Source of the DNA: Apiospora phragmitis
Taxonomy: Eukaryota; Ascomycota; Sordariomycetes; Amphisphaeriales; Apiosporaceae
Length of the DNA stretch: 64,000 nucleotides
Reading direction: 5' to 3'
Assembly (NCBI GenBank): GCA_038363925.1
Contig: JAQQWL010000009.1
Coordinates: 1,178,001-1,242,000 of the forward strand
Shown: positions 46,984 through 58,865 of the stretch, piece after piece
Layout of the letters: every line of letters starts with the position of its first letter
How positions within the stretch are numbered: the first letter of the stretch is position 1
The notes under the pieces: generated by a model
Seen by the model: only the letters and a program-made list of their open reading frames with translations
Databases searched by the model: none
Told to the model about the DNA's origin: nothing
Made by a program: the position numbers and the translations under genes

Positions 46984-49356
46984 CGTGTTTTGAGTTTTGG
47001 GCCGGGTAGGGTAGGGTTTACAGTCGATGATAAAGCTAGGAGGACAAGTTGGTTGGCTGTCAGACTGTCTTGCAAGAAGCGGGGTCGCTACTCTAGCCGG
47101 GAGGGAGGCAAATAGGTAGCAGTACAATATGGATGTTCGAGATGATATCCAGAAGATTGGGTGCTCTATATTCGAGAAGTCAACGGTGGTGACGAACAAG
47201 AGGGTTGCGCCTAATCGTTTTGACTTTCATTTTTCGTCAAGTACCTTTGCGTCGCACTTGGCTCTTCGATGACTCTTTTTACATAACACGAGGATGGAGC
47301 TTACTGGAGCTAATTAATCATTCGACGGGCACTTCAAAATCAAACCGTCTGGACCAATGGCACAACAGCATACACCCGACAATATACCAGACTGAATTCA
47401 CCTTCCTTACTATGTTGAATGGCATCTTCATTGATTCAATTGGGTTTCTAATTTGGGTTAACATAAGTACAACCTAGCCTGCTAACTGTAGTAGGTACAG
47501 TAGAACAAAGTCTTGCGATGCACGTACGGAAGAAGATCAACACTGAAATCAATGCCCCTCTCTTTCCCTCCCGACTTCGGATCATTACCGTAACAGGTTG
47601 TACCTTTGTACCTGACATTGGTGTTGGCTTCCCCGGATCCCGCTTCGGTAGACGGGTATTTGTCACCACAACGTTACCTACCTACTCAGGAGTCAGAGTT
47701 ACATACAACGTAGGGCAGGATCGATGTTTGTTTCGATCACTTTCGCACCCCTGGCCGACATATCCTCCTGCCACATAGAGCTAATCAAGGACGAACGCGC
47801 AGCACAAACGAGTTTTACATGAGCCCGTTATGCAATGCATGCAACTCGCATCCAGGAGGTGTGACTCTGGCGTTGTTTTCTTCGATGTTGGTTTCGAAAC
47901 GTCCCTACCTTACTTGCCTTTTGACTTTGAAACCCACGTGTTTCTAATCGGGACAAACCACAGCCCCGGGGTGGAGGGAGTATTGGCGGATTTGATTTGT
48001 ATCTATTGGGCCCTCAGAGTCCTGTCACTGCACCAAGTACCTACTGCTCTGTATTTACGCACGCCAGCGACTTGAAGTGTCTTGCCGCAACCCTGCATCG
48101 CCGTTCCACCACAGACCCTGTACCGCAGATGTCAAAGTCGGCGGTTAATGAAGATCCGGGGCTGGAGCAAGCTCACCAGGTTCCATCCCTCGGAACTATA
48201 TCAACCAGGGCTTAATCAAAGGAAACAATGCAAAGCCCAGCGCTGCCGAACTTGTCACATCCTTGGATTCTGTTGCATGATTATCGCAGGGGAGCCACGC
48301 TCAGAGTTTCCTGGTCGCGGCTCTCTTCCGGTCCACAAGATCGCTCGTACATAGTCGGTTTCACGGCCTTGCCATCTTCTGTCCTAGAATTCGCTGGCGT
48401 AGTCCCTGAGGAGGGTGGGTTGTAGTTGAGGCTTTATCATTAATAACTTACCCAACTCAGCAACTGCCGGCTGGGATGGCAACACTTGTACCAGTACCAG
48501 ACTCCTCCAAACACTTACACAGAAAGGGCGTTGCGACATGGAGGTTACTCAGGAAGGCCCGAACTGGCACAGTAAGTGCATAGAGCGAATAATGACGGCG
48601 CGTGTAGGACTGGACAGGCAGCTTCATACTTACATGAAGCTGCTATAATCATAATACTATTCTTATTTGTTTCATTGTCAATTTCTTCCATCACTCCCTC
48701 TCGGCCTGTCTGGGCGCCAGCCTGCCAGCCTACCAACCCTCATATATCTGCGGTTCCTACCAATAGCCTGTTTCCCCAGGACTTCGGTCTACTTATTATT
48801 TCTAGATGTCTTCACAAGGCTTCTTATTTTGGTTCTGTGGCTGCCAACTTGTCGTCCAACGAGATAGCCGCCTTTGAGAAGAGTGCTGCTGGCGGTTTTT
48901 TGTTGTTGTTGTTGTTGTGGCGCTGACTGAGTATGCAGAAGATCTGCCGCAGCCGTGCCAATTGCAGCAGGAAATGTCCGAGAGGAAGAACGAGGCCGGC
49001 CCAGCTCGACATGTGCATTCCGCGCCGGCGGCAGCAGCTTCTTTTCGTACGTCATTCCCTTCCCCTAAAAATTACCGCCCCATCTGCTCTTTTGTTTCTT
49101 GCTTCCTTTTCCTCCGCCAGCGGAGAAAAATAAAGAGAAGAGACGGAATCAATTGATGCCCGAAAAGATTGGAAGGGGATTTACGGAGTAAAAAGAACTC
49201 AAGCTGTCAACGGCCGTTAAAAGCAAGATCTGCAATTGTTTCCGGGCCCGAACAAATCCAAGCCAGAAAACGAGTGGAAGAGTGGGAGAAAAAGCAACGA
49301 CGAATTCGGGAACTGATGGGATCTCCATTCCAATTACTTTTGTTTCCACGCGACTA
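46984..49356. other. 2.4-kb region without a supportable gene
   Basis: SER1 promoter at the left, then sequence with only short open frames on both strands and no recognisable domain or transposon motif. Includes a perfect hairpin at 48618-48643 and a (GTT)n tract at 48896-48918. Confidence 0.35.
48618..48643. repeat. Perfect hairpin, 10-bp arms and 6-nt loop
   Basis: GCAGCTTCAT at 48618-48627 and its reverse complement at 48634-48643 flank the loop ACTTAC. It lies in a gene-poor stretch. It could be a transcription or RNA structure element or a transposon relic; nothing else identifies it. Confidence 0.5.
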
Positions 49357-50512
49357 ATGCATAGTGCATCTGCAGCCACGCACAACTCGCCGCGGACATG
49401 GTTTCTCACATCTTCGCTCACGCCCCTCGCCATCAGGCTCATTCGGCAACTGTTGAATCATGGCGACTACGTAGTCGCGTGTCTGCCGCCTCCTGAAATT
49501 GAGAATGACGAGCGGAGTGCCGAGTTTCGCGAATTGATCTACGAGTGCAAGAGCAACCGCAAAGATCGGGAGGGCTGGAAGGATCGCATACGCAGCATCC
49601 GTTGCGATGGTCGCATCATGGGCCAGTGCGGCGCCGCCGTCGCCGAAGCCAAAGAGCATTTCGGTCGCATAGACATTCTGCTATGTTGTACCTCGGAAGG
49701 TAATACAACCGTTACCATCTACGTGTCTGTATCAGGAACAAACTGCTTATATATCGATATGCTAGCTGTGGTTGGTACTGTCGAGGAACTTTCGACTTCG
49801 CCCGCCACGCAGAACTTGGTGCGCGACCAGTTCGAGGCCATTTTTTTTCTCCCAGGTCAATTTCATCAAAGCGGCCCTGCCGCTGCTGCGCGCCCAGCAT
49901 ACGGGCCACATTGTGATCCTCACGAGCATCGGCGGCCACATCGGGACGCCCGGGATGCCCATCTACACGGCGGCGACGTGGGCACTCGAGGGATTCTGCG
50001 ACTCGCTGGCGTACGAGATCGCGCCTTTTAACATTAAGGTCACGGTGGTGCAGCCACATATGGAGATCCAGTCGCTAACCAACAAGATCACTTTCTCGCC
50101 CCAGCTGCCCTACCACGACAGCGAGATCAACCCAGCCCCGAGCGTCCGTGACATGCTAAGCAACATGCTGAACATGAACCCCGAGACGGCCGTGGAGCCC
50201 TCGGAAACCGACATCATCCAGCGCTACCCGAAGCTGTCGGTCTCTTCGGTGGACCGCCTCGTCAACGAGACGGTGGTCGCGCTGACGGCGATAGGCGGGC
50301 ACGAGAACCCCCCGGCGCGCCACATCGTCGGCTTCGAGGGGGCCGAGGCGGTCAAGGAGAAGCTTAAGACGGTCACCGAGGAGCTGGAGGACTTCGTAGA
50401 GGCGAGTGTGTCCGTCGACATCTTCGATAGCGAACTAAAAGTCGAGGCTAGGGAAGGCAAGGGCAAAGGTACAGCAACCTCCGAGGCGCCTGTTCCCAGT
50501 TCATCGGGATGA
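49357..50512 (+). CDS. SDR-fold protein with degenerate cofactor and active-site motifs (one frameshift)
   Basis: Overall an SDR Rossmann fold: RTWFLTSSLTPLAIRLIRQL, FGRIDILLCC, VNFIKAALPLLRAQHTGHIV, LTSIGGHIGTPGMPIYTAAT, WALEGFCDSLAYEIAPFNIK. The Gly-rich TGxxxGxG loop is replaced by TSSLTPLA. The Tyr-x3-Lys pair reads YTAAT, Lys replaced by Thr; the active-site Ser is kept. A C-terminal extension (AIGGHENPPARHIVGFEGAE, then EELEDFVEASVSVDIFDSEL) is unusual for SDRs. Exon 1 49357-49699, exon 2 49766-50512. The T8 run at 49841-49848 must lose one T to join EAIFF to SQVNFIKAAL, giving 362 residues. Probably a conserved pseudo-dehydrogenase rather than an active enzyme; this is inference from motifs. 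Confidence 0.75.
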
Positions 50513-51389
50513 GACTACCGTCATTGGGAAGGGCCTTGTTCATGTAGTACGGTTCTGGAGTTCCGGAGTCGAAACTAAAAAGACAAATATGGCGAAGAGG
50601 CAAACGACCAACCAGCGCGAATACCCAGTTGGGTATATACATGTAGTTACATGGGTTTCTGGGCTTCTAATTGTGATTCTACGGTTATATAGCCAAAAAT
50701 TACTTTTTTGAATGGATTAAGGAGGTCTTAAGACCGGAGAGTACCCTAAAGATTTGTCTCCTGATATCTAATATATGGACTCGTGTATGTCTCTTTTGAG
50801 GGCGCATTCGCAGTTCTTCGTGAGCTCCTAAAATTGGATTTCCCTGTTTATCCTCGATGGACTACTACGCAAAAGGTAAATGCATTGTGCTCAGGTACAA
50901 ACAGACTGAATTTCATCATTGACTTCAACGTGTATTGATCGCGAAGAATGTAGTCCGATATTACACCACTGAAGTCCTCCGTCCACCGTGTATTTAATGG
51001 CGGGCTTGGTGGGGCTAGGGATGTTACAGAGAAACGGAAGGCCCGATCTCCGTCCATGACATCGAACTTTAGAACACCTAATCGCCAAATAGCTCCCGGC
51101 GATCTACTCGACATACTTGAAAGGTGTCCGATTAAGAGTGACAATACTCGTCCAGTCACTTTGTTTTCTTCCTCGCCACCAAGAACGACCCCCGGGCGTC
51201 CACCACGCAATTGAACGAATTTCAAAAGGGTTGGGTCATCGCGCGACGACTGCGACCAAGCTTAGACACGCGAACAGGCCTCGTTTCGCCAGCTCCTATT
51301 TGACCGCCCCTCCACCCTTTGCTATGTTGTCCGCGTGTGACAGGCATGCAGTCGCTTAAGGGCCTAAGGAAATCAACGTCGATGTCAGC
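50513..51389. other. Intergenic region
   Basis: 3' UTR of the SDR-like gene and TRS120 promoter. No gene recognised. Confidence 0.35.
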
Positions 51390-54300
51390 ATGAGCTTGGA
51401 TTCTTTGGTACCTATCGCCCCGGCGAGGGTGCGAGCTTTACTACTGCCCGTCGGCCAGATAAAACGGGACAGATTCGCTTCTTTCGTCCAGCGACTCAGC
51501 CAGGAGCATGTCGTACACCTTCGCGACATCAGCGCCGATGGCCGGCCCAACCGAAGTCAGTTGCGCTGTTTCTTGAAAACTACGCCAGCTGGCCGGCGTA
51601 CTGACTACTCTTCTCACCTATAGACAAGTTCTCGCCCCTGGCCTTCCCGGACGGAGCTATCTTCTACGACCTCGTGACCCACGTGCCGCCACCCTCCCAC
51701 CTCGCGCTGTCCCCCTTCGACTTGTACCGAGAGCCGCCAGTCATAATCGCCATCGCGGATGGTACCGAACTTGAGAAGGAGCCTTTGAGCAAGAGACAGT
51801 CGGTCAACGGCCATGCCCCGACGACGAGAGAGCAAAACATTCGGTTCCTGTATCAAGAGCTGGAAAAATTGAGGGACTCGCATGGCAAAGCGCTTTCACA
51901 CCATGTTCTCATATTCGATTACGTGCCGCTGGAAGACACTGAGATGCCTATACCCGAAGGCGTCAAGACGATTCCCGGTCGAGAAGTCGAAAACTACGAC
52001 AATGAAGACTATAATGTGTGATATCTCATCCTTGTTGGTGGCTGAGATGACAACTCTGGCAAGGTCGTTCGAGGCAATGACGGTTATCGACACACCGGGA
52101 CATTCCACCCGGCCTCAAATGAACGCATCATCATGGACTGTGGATGAATCAAACCCCGCGGCGCGTCGAAACTCGCAGTTTGCGGCACCTACAGTGGCAA
52201 GATCGGCTTCTTCAAGCGGGGCCGTTGATAAGAGCCAGTCTCGCATGTCGATGCCTGTTTTCAAAGGATTGCCCTTCGGCTCTAATAGCGCCACGCCGAC
52301 TGGCCGCCCCTCAACGCCATCACGAAGCGGCCTCTCAAACCCTCCTACGAGTTTTGATGAAATGAACGGGGAAGGCCCGACTAGCCCAGAGCACAAGTCA
52401 GCTTCTCGGCCCAGGCACACCTGAAGATGTCAAGTCCCCCAAGGGGCTGCAAGACAAGGTGGCGGTCCAAGGATTTGGACCTGGCGGACTTAATGAAAGG
52501 TGGCGCAACAAGGGGAAAGGGCGCGTGTCCATTCTGATAGGGTCCATGTATCTCCAAGCCGGTCGTTGGACGGATGCTTTGAAAGACCTGGTTGAGGGCA
52601 CCACAGTGGCCAAATCCGTCAATGATCACATATGGCACGGGAAAGGGTTGGAGCTGATCACAGTCTGCCTCTTGCTTCTCGGCTGGGCTGGGATTGAATT
52701 TCAGGTGCCGTCGATATGTCTCGCAAATGACAAGTCATCCAGCAACAAATTTGCGGAACCCGAGAATGTGATCCCAGACCAGCCGATCTGGTTACGGCAG
52801 CTTCAACAAGCCCTGCCAGACCTACTGGAGAAAATCATTGGGCTGTATTGTCGTGTATCGGGCGAACAGCTGCCTCTCGTGTCTCTTTCGGAAACCGTTA
52901 TTAGGCTGTCTAGTTGTATGACGGCCCTACACATACGTGAAGGCAAAGTGGATAAGACGTTTCTCGAGATGGCAGTCACCGGCAACTTCCCTGCAAAGCC
53001 ATTGACCACGTCGCCAAGGCTTTCAGTCACTCCATCGAGGAGTTACATTGTGAATGTCCTTTTCAAGGCGTTCCCCTCATCTCTCGCAGAACTATTAACC
53101 ACGGTCGATCGCGCTATTATATTGAGTGGCATAGCATCAGTGCTCGGGACGCTCGGCTTTCAGAGGAAGAAGGCTATGGTGGTCAGAGAGCTCATATCCG
53201 TATTGATTAGTGGCCTGATCGAAGCTCGCACCCGCGGTGCCGCTGAAGTTGGCATTCATCCAGCAGCGGGCTTAGTGGGTCTGGATGCGACGCACGGTCA
53301 AGGTAATGGTTCTGGTGCTCTCGAGCTCGGCGAAGGAGACATCGAGCAAGGTGTTGATTCATTCTTGGGTCTGCTGTGCAGAACATACGGCGTTGTAGGC
53401 TACAATGGCGCATGCGCACCCAACTCCAGCAGTAGCCTGTCGAGTGATGACAGCAATGACGCAGTTATCTCCAGAATTCAGAACCAATCTGCGGCAAGAC
53501 ACTTTGGAATGCCCATGGTCAAGCTTAACATACTTCGGGCCTGCATCAACTTCTCTGAAGCACTTCCAGATTTTAACGGGGTCCTGAGGTTTTCTAGTGA
53601 TCTCCTGCGAACTGCAGGCAGTGGCGTTGCACCAGGCCCGAGACGGGAGGATGCAGCCCAATAATTCACCGAGATGAGCAGCTCCGGCTAGCCACTAATA
53701 TTTCAAAAACGTCAATTTTGTCGACGCGTTCTGGGCTGGGCAAGCTTTCTGCAGAGTACTGGGATGAATTCCTAATACGCGACATAACGGTCGACCCCTT
53801 ACCTCCTACACGGGCGCCGGAAGCGCATGCTAAGAGTGTGCTGCCGGGTTCGAACATCATACGGACTTCCCAAGACGTCAACCCATTCATATATAACCCT
53901 TTTCTACGACCACCAAACAAAGCACTCCTCGATCAGACTCTTGTGGTTGGTGAAGCAGCCGTGTTCCGAATCACTATACAGAATCCGTACGAGATGGATC
54001 TTGACATCGAAAGCATCAAGCTCGACACAGAGGGAGCCGCTTGTGAACCTGCCGCCGAAAGCACCATCATTGGGCCGTATCGGACACAAATTTCTAAGGT
54101 TACCGGAATACCGAGAGAAGCAGGCGACTTGAAGGTCACGGGGGCCGTCGTGCGTGTTCGCGGCTGCCGCGAGAGAAGGTTCCCTATCTTCACACAGCCG
54201 TGGGCCGCAGACACGCAGGTCAAGGTCAAGGGTTTTGGCGTGACTGCTCTCGAGAAGAACAAGGAGTTGCCTAATCCTGGACCTGCTTTAACACCGACAA

Positions 54301-55772
54301 GTATGAGCTTGACAGCCATCTCTGCACAGCCCGTGGTTGTGGTCAAATCGACCTCGCTAGCCCAGTCTGCCGTGATGATCTTAGAAGGGGAGCGACAGGT
54401 ATTTTCTGTTACTTTGCAAAATCAGTCGACCGAGACCCCGGTGGATCTGCTCCTATCTCCTTCCAGGACTCAACCCAGGGTCCGCTACAAACGGCCATCC
54501 TCAATCGGGATGCAACTCCTGCCGAGCTATACGAGTATGAGCTTGTGCTGGCCAAGCGACAAGCATTGCGGCGAAGAAAGGTCGACGAAGCACAGAGGTA
54601 CATTGCACCTGGAGAGACGAAAACATTTGACTTTGAAATATTAGGCAAGCCAGGCCTCACCAATGGCACGATTCAGATCGACTATGCCTACCTGGGTGTG
54701 CCGCAGGACGAGATCAAGGATCAGTTCCACACACGCCAAGTTTGTCTTGACTTGGCAGTAACTGTCAATGCCAGTGTCGAGCTCGCAAAGATAGATATTC
54801 TGCCAATCTAAGGAGACGTACCCCAGCCTCTCTGGAAAAGCATTGGTGTTGAACGAACGGAAACAGATGCTCCTATTGATTCAGACAAATACTGTCTCCT
54901 AATGATGGACTTGAGGAACGCGTGGCCGAGCAATATGGAGGTCCGCCTCGAAGCCGCCAATTTCTTCGCCATTAAGGAGCACATACTGCCTGGACACATC
55001 AACCGGATAGTTTTCCCAGTGCCCCGTGTATATTTGGAGGACCCGCACGCCTTCATTCCCGCCATCAATCCTTCGCGGCAACGCCAATTCGTTGTGAGCA
55101 CGAGCAAAATCTCACCCGAGACGGAGCGTGCCAATCGTGAAGCTTTCTGGTTCCGCGAGAAGGTTATCGATTCCCTCAAAGCAAGTTGGAAGACACTGTC
55201 TGGTCCACCACGGGCAGGGGCCGTTGAGCTCCGCGGCATGCGCTTGACGCCGCGTCAAATAGAAGCGGTTAAGATCGACGAAGTCGGCATAGAACTATCT
55301 GTCGAACCTATAGCCTCTGGGTCGACCACATCGCCTGAGTCCTCGAACGACAGCTCCTCAGCCTCTGAGAGCTTCATCAGTGTGGACGACTTCGTCCAGA
55401 TCCGAGTTCGCCTGACCAACCGCACACTGCAGCCGATCTACCCAACACTCCGCCTGATGCCCGCGCTCGCCCACCGTCCCCTGAACGTCGCGCTCGACTT
55501 CACACGCAAGTTTGCCTGGAACGGCACGCTGCAGCAGACGCTGCCACTGCTGGACGCGCACGCCACGACCGAGGTCTGCATCGGCGCCACGGCCTTGTGC
55601 CGAGGCGAATTCGAGCTTATGGCGAGCGTCGAGGAGACCAGGCTATGGGGCCGGCGAGGGACCGGCGGCCAAGAACACGGAAAACGGGGGCCGGCAGAGG
55701 TCCGACACGCAGGCCATGATGGATGCACTGCTCGGCGCCAAGGAACGGAGGGGTGTGGCACTCAAGGCATAA
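51390..55772 (+). CDS. TRS120: TRS120/HypA, TRAPPII complex subunit (at least five frameshifts and one in-frame stop)
   Basis: TRAPPII subunit acting in Golgi/endosome Rab activation (HypA in Aspergillus). Exon 1 51390-51555 (MSLDSLVPIAPARVRALLLP), exon 2 from 51624 (FSPLAFPDGAIFYDLVTH). Later landmarks: MKTIMCDISSLLVAEMTTLA, GRVSILIGSMYLQAGRWTDA, DITVDPLPPTRAP, SNIIRTSQDVNPFIYNPFLR, PYEMDLDIESIKLDTEG, DIDYAYLG-type repeats, and TRTLQPIYPTLRL-like C-terminal Ig-like segments. Required corrections: extra C about 51974, extra base about 52406, missing C about 53655, missing base about 54455, extra base about 55645. With these, 1438 codons fit exactly. A TAA at 54809-54811 (ILPI, stop, GDVPQPLWK) stays in frame and is unexplained. 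Either assembly errors or a decayed allele. Confidence 0.82.
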
Positions 55773-55822
55773 GTGCTTGGTACGGGTTCGTGATTAGGTG
55801 TGAGTACTTTGTAAGCAGATAG

Positions 55823-55860
<38 letters not shown>

Positions 55861-56094
55861 GGGGGCTGGCGCCATAAAACTTGGATGAGGGTAGGATTAT
55901 ACAGTAATCATGTACTACGAATTGACAGTCGGGAGGTGATTCGTCTCCCTGTCGCACAACAGGATACCTGCAGGAATATCGGCAATTCTATGTCCCGAAC
56001 CAATGTCGTTGGCCGCGCTATCCTTTACATTCATTCCCCTCTCGTGGCGTATTGCTTACATGAACCACTTTGTTCTCGAATAGTCAGTCTTGCC
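55773..56094. other. Intergenic spacer after TRS120
   Basis: TRS120 3' UTR including the (AG)15 microsatellite. No gene visible. Confidence 0.35.
55826..55855 (+). repeat. (AG)15 microsatellite
   Basis: Thirty bases of perfect AG dinucleotide in the TRS120 3' region. Confidence 0.95.
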
Positions 56095-58251
56095 ATGGAC
56101 AACGAGAAGCCAGAGCACAATTGCCTGCAGACCTATTGTGGGATTTGCAGCCTGCCAAGGGTTCCTGGCTATAGCTTCATACCCTGTAAGACCAAGCTCT
56201 CAAGCGCCCGATCTCTACTAGCATGCATTCAGTCTTTAACATGAGGGTCGCTTATAGTGATATGCAGCGAATCTGTGGTTTGCTTGGATAGGGTGATTTC
56301 CCGGACAGTTCCATACAAGACCTTGATCTTGGCAGCAAGTACTTATTATGCTGGCGCTTCAACTGTTGGCGATGCAGGCAGGCACCTGAGGGGCTAGCCA
56401 TCCACACCGACTGTTTCGACCTGTTCTTGAAGGAATGCCAAACCGAGGACGCACTCGACCGGCTTTGGGCTGCGGCCGTGTCGCGAAGTCCCTGGCGAGG
56501 CGCGCCGCATCTCCATCTGGGCCGTGACACCGTCTTTGACATGAAGCTAGTTTGTGCCAAGGCAGAAGCATACGGAATCCCGTGCATGAAACTACTTCCT
56601 CCGGAGCTCGTCCAGGTCATATACACCTACTCCTCGCTCGCGACATTCTGGCGCTACATCGCCATCGTGAGCTTGGCCCGGGAGCTCAGGGCAGCGGCGC
56701 CGATGGATTCGGGTCTGATTCCTCTCCGCGACGTGGCGGCGTGGACTGGGGACAGGGCTGTTATCCCTTCTCCCGTCACCGCCAAAACGCCTATCCAGCA
56801 TACGTCTGACCATCGATGGTCACGGCATCAGGCAGGTTGAAAGGCTGCCGGGCGTACCGCCCTTTCGACGCTGGAGCTCGGAGAATATGAGGTTTATTAT
56901 CCTGACCGAGGGAGTCCACGACCAACTCGAGAAGATTATGGTGCAATACAAGGTCAAACTAATCCCATTCTCTCCCTTCCTGTTCCAATCGAGGTTTAGG
57001 GTGCCGGGGTTTAACTAACGCTTGCTCACACAGTATGGCATCATGCGCCTCGAATTGCCCGACGGCTTTGGAGGCTTCCACATCTGGGACATGCCCGACC
57101 CTCCCCCCGTGGCCGACTGTCGATTTGCCGGGGCTGTCGTGCCCCAGGCCACGCAGTTCCTGACGGTCGATCTGCGCCGTGCGACCGGCCTCACTTTCCA
57201 TTTCGACCACGGCAAGGTCTATGAGATCTCTGCCCACACCCGGGAGGCGCCCTATGCAAGGAGAGCTGTGCAGCAGCAGCAGCAGAACGGGGGGCGGCGC
57301 ATGGTAGACCGTACGGTTTGGGTGCATCTTCCTATACCCAAGGGCGAAGAGATCCTGGCCGTTGCCGTGCGCATGACGCGTGCGAATCACCACGAGCTTA
57401 GCACGCAAAGACCTTGCTTTTTGGTAATGTCGCCCGCCCTAAACACGCAGAGAGGGAGAGAGCCTCTTTACTGACATAGTCCAAAGTTCCGCATGAAACT
57501 CGCCGGCGATGTTTCTCTCGCTCGATTACTCGGGGGACTACGAAGACGTCAACATCAGCCAACCAAGCCCCGAATTGTTGATATACAACACTCTCAGCAT
57601 CGGCCCGGCCACCCTGTTCGGGACGTATCCTGGCATACGAGCAGACGAGGAAATAATCCACGAAACGACGACGAGAACCACAACGACGATGGTAGCAGTG
57701 GTCCGCCCTTCTCCCTCCAACCCTCCACACCCCCCGGAGGCGCGTGGGCGGCCCCCAACGGCCACAACCCCCTCCTCCAGATCGACCAAACCAAATTCTC
57801 GTCCGCCCCGCTGGACAACGTCACGCGCCTGCAAGTCCTCGGCAGCGGCCTCCGCCGCCACCACCACCACCACCACAGCGCCGTGCTGCTCGACTACGCC
57901 AACGGGGCGCGGCGCGCGCTGGGCAACTGCCGCCCCGGCGTCGACCCCGTGGCCGGGGCGTACGCGCACCCGGCGCGCATCTGCTACCGCGCCTTTGTGC
58001 ACCGCCCGGCTGCCACCGTCGCGCAAGCGCCAACGGGGGGTCTTTATCAGAGGCCGTCGGCGTTGCGCCGGATGGTCCAGGTCGAGGGCGGGCCGGAGCC
58101 GGCGGCTTCTCCGCACGGCCATCATAATCGTAATGAGGAATGGGTTTGTTCGGACGTGCAAGGTAAAACGATGAAACTATGGTTCTCGGCGGAAAACTCG
58201 ATCATCTCTATCGTTCCGGCGACCATGCCCCGCCCGATCCGTTTAGCATAG
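56095..58251 (+). CDS. Uncharacterised fungal protein with N-terminal CxxC motifs (several frameshifts)
   Basis: A family met often in Pezizomycotina genomes, function unknown to me. Exon 1 56095-56185 encodes MDNEKPEHNCLQTYCGICSL (CxxC). After an intron of about 140 nt comes YLLCWRFNCWRC and APEGLAIHTDCFDLFLKEC, a zinc-binding-like start. Then LPPELVQVIYTYSSLATFWR, an F-box-like stretch; RLTIDGHGI; FRRWSSENMRFIIL; an intron at 56953-57033; YGIMRLELPDGFGGFHIWDM and FLTVDLRRATGLTFHFDHGK. The C-terminal part (MFLSLDYSGDYEDVNISQP to MRPIRLA-like end at 58251) is joined through about 57420-57510. Frame corrections are needed near 56796, 57508 and 57668. Overall gene extent is good, exact exons in the middle are uncertain. 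Confidence 0.6.
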
Positions 58252-58865
58252 TTTTCCTTTTGTGTGTTCGATTGATCTAGTCTAAATGTCGGGGTATCTG
58301 GTCTTTTCCATGGTGGTAGCAATGTGTAGGGGGAGACTTTGCTTGCCTCATTTCCAGGGACTGTATGTTACTGGCACCTACTAGGCACACATTATTCGCG
58401 AATATGTAGATGGAGCTTGGTTTCCCTCAGCATCATAATTAGATCAGTAACAATATCACGTCATAGAAAACAGTAATGCGGCAACTGAAGGGGGTGTTGA
58501 ATTTCCTCTGGACTAGGTCAAGCCATATCCCTTGTTGGCACGATTCTCATTATGAAACGATTCACTATTAACCATGGTCCATGTTCTTGCTTTACCAAGC
58601 TATCAACGTGTGCCATGCCACAAAAACCTGCCTTGAAATATGCAGATGTCAAATCGAATATCCTTGAAACGCCTTTCTGATTTCTCCTGAAACCATTCCT
58701 TTTCCGTTGTGGGTATCATGTCATCATGTCGTCGTCTCGCCGTAGCTATTATGTTTCTCGGAGTCTGTATCCTGTATTGTACACACCAGGGGGGAAAGCC
58801 CTATCGCAATAGAAGGAGAGATCAAGGCTTTAAGCAATCAAATGCGTGGCTGTAGTGACGGATGT
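58252..58865. other. Convergent 3' region
   Basis: 3' flanks of two convergent genes. No gene seen. Confidence 0.35.

Noticed and set aside
46984..49356. Possible transposon in the SER1 to SDR-like gap
   Set aside because: No transposase or reverse-transcriptase motifs, no terminal repeats found by eye.
53848..53862. GGGTTCGAAC-like tRNA B box
   Set aside because: Lies inside TRS120 coding sequence with no A box or acceptor stem around it.
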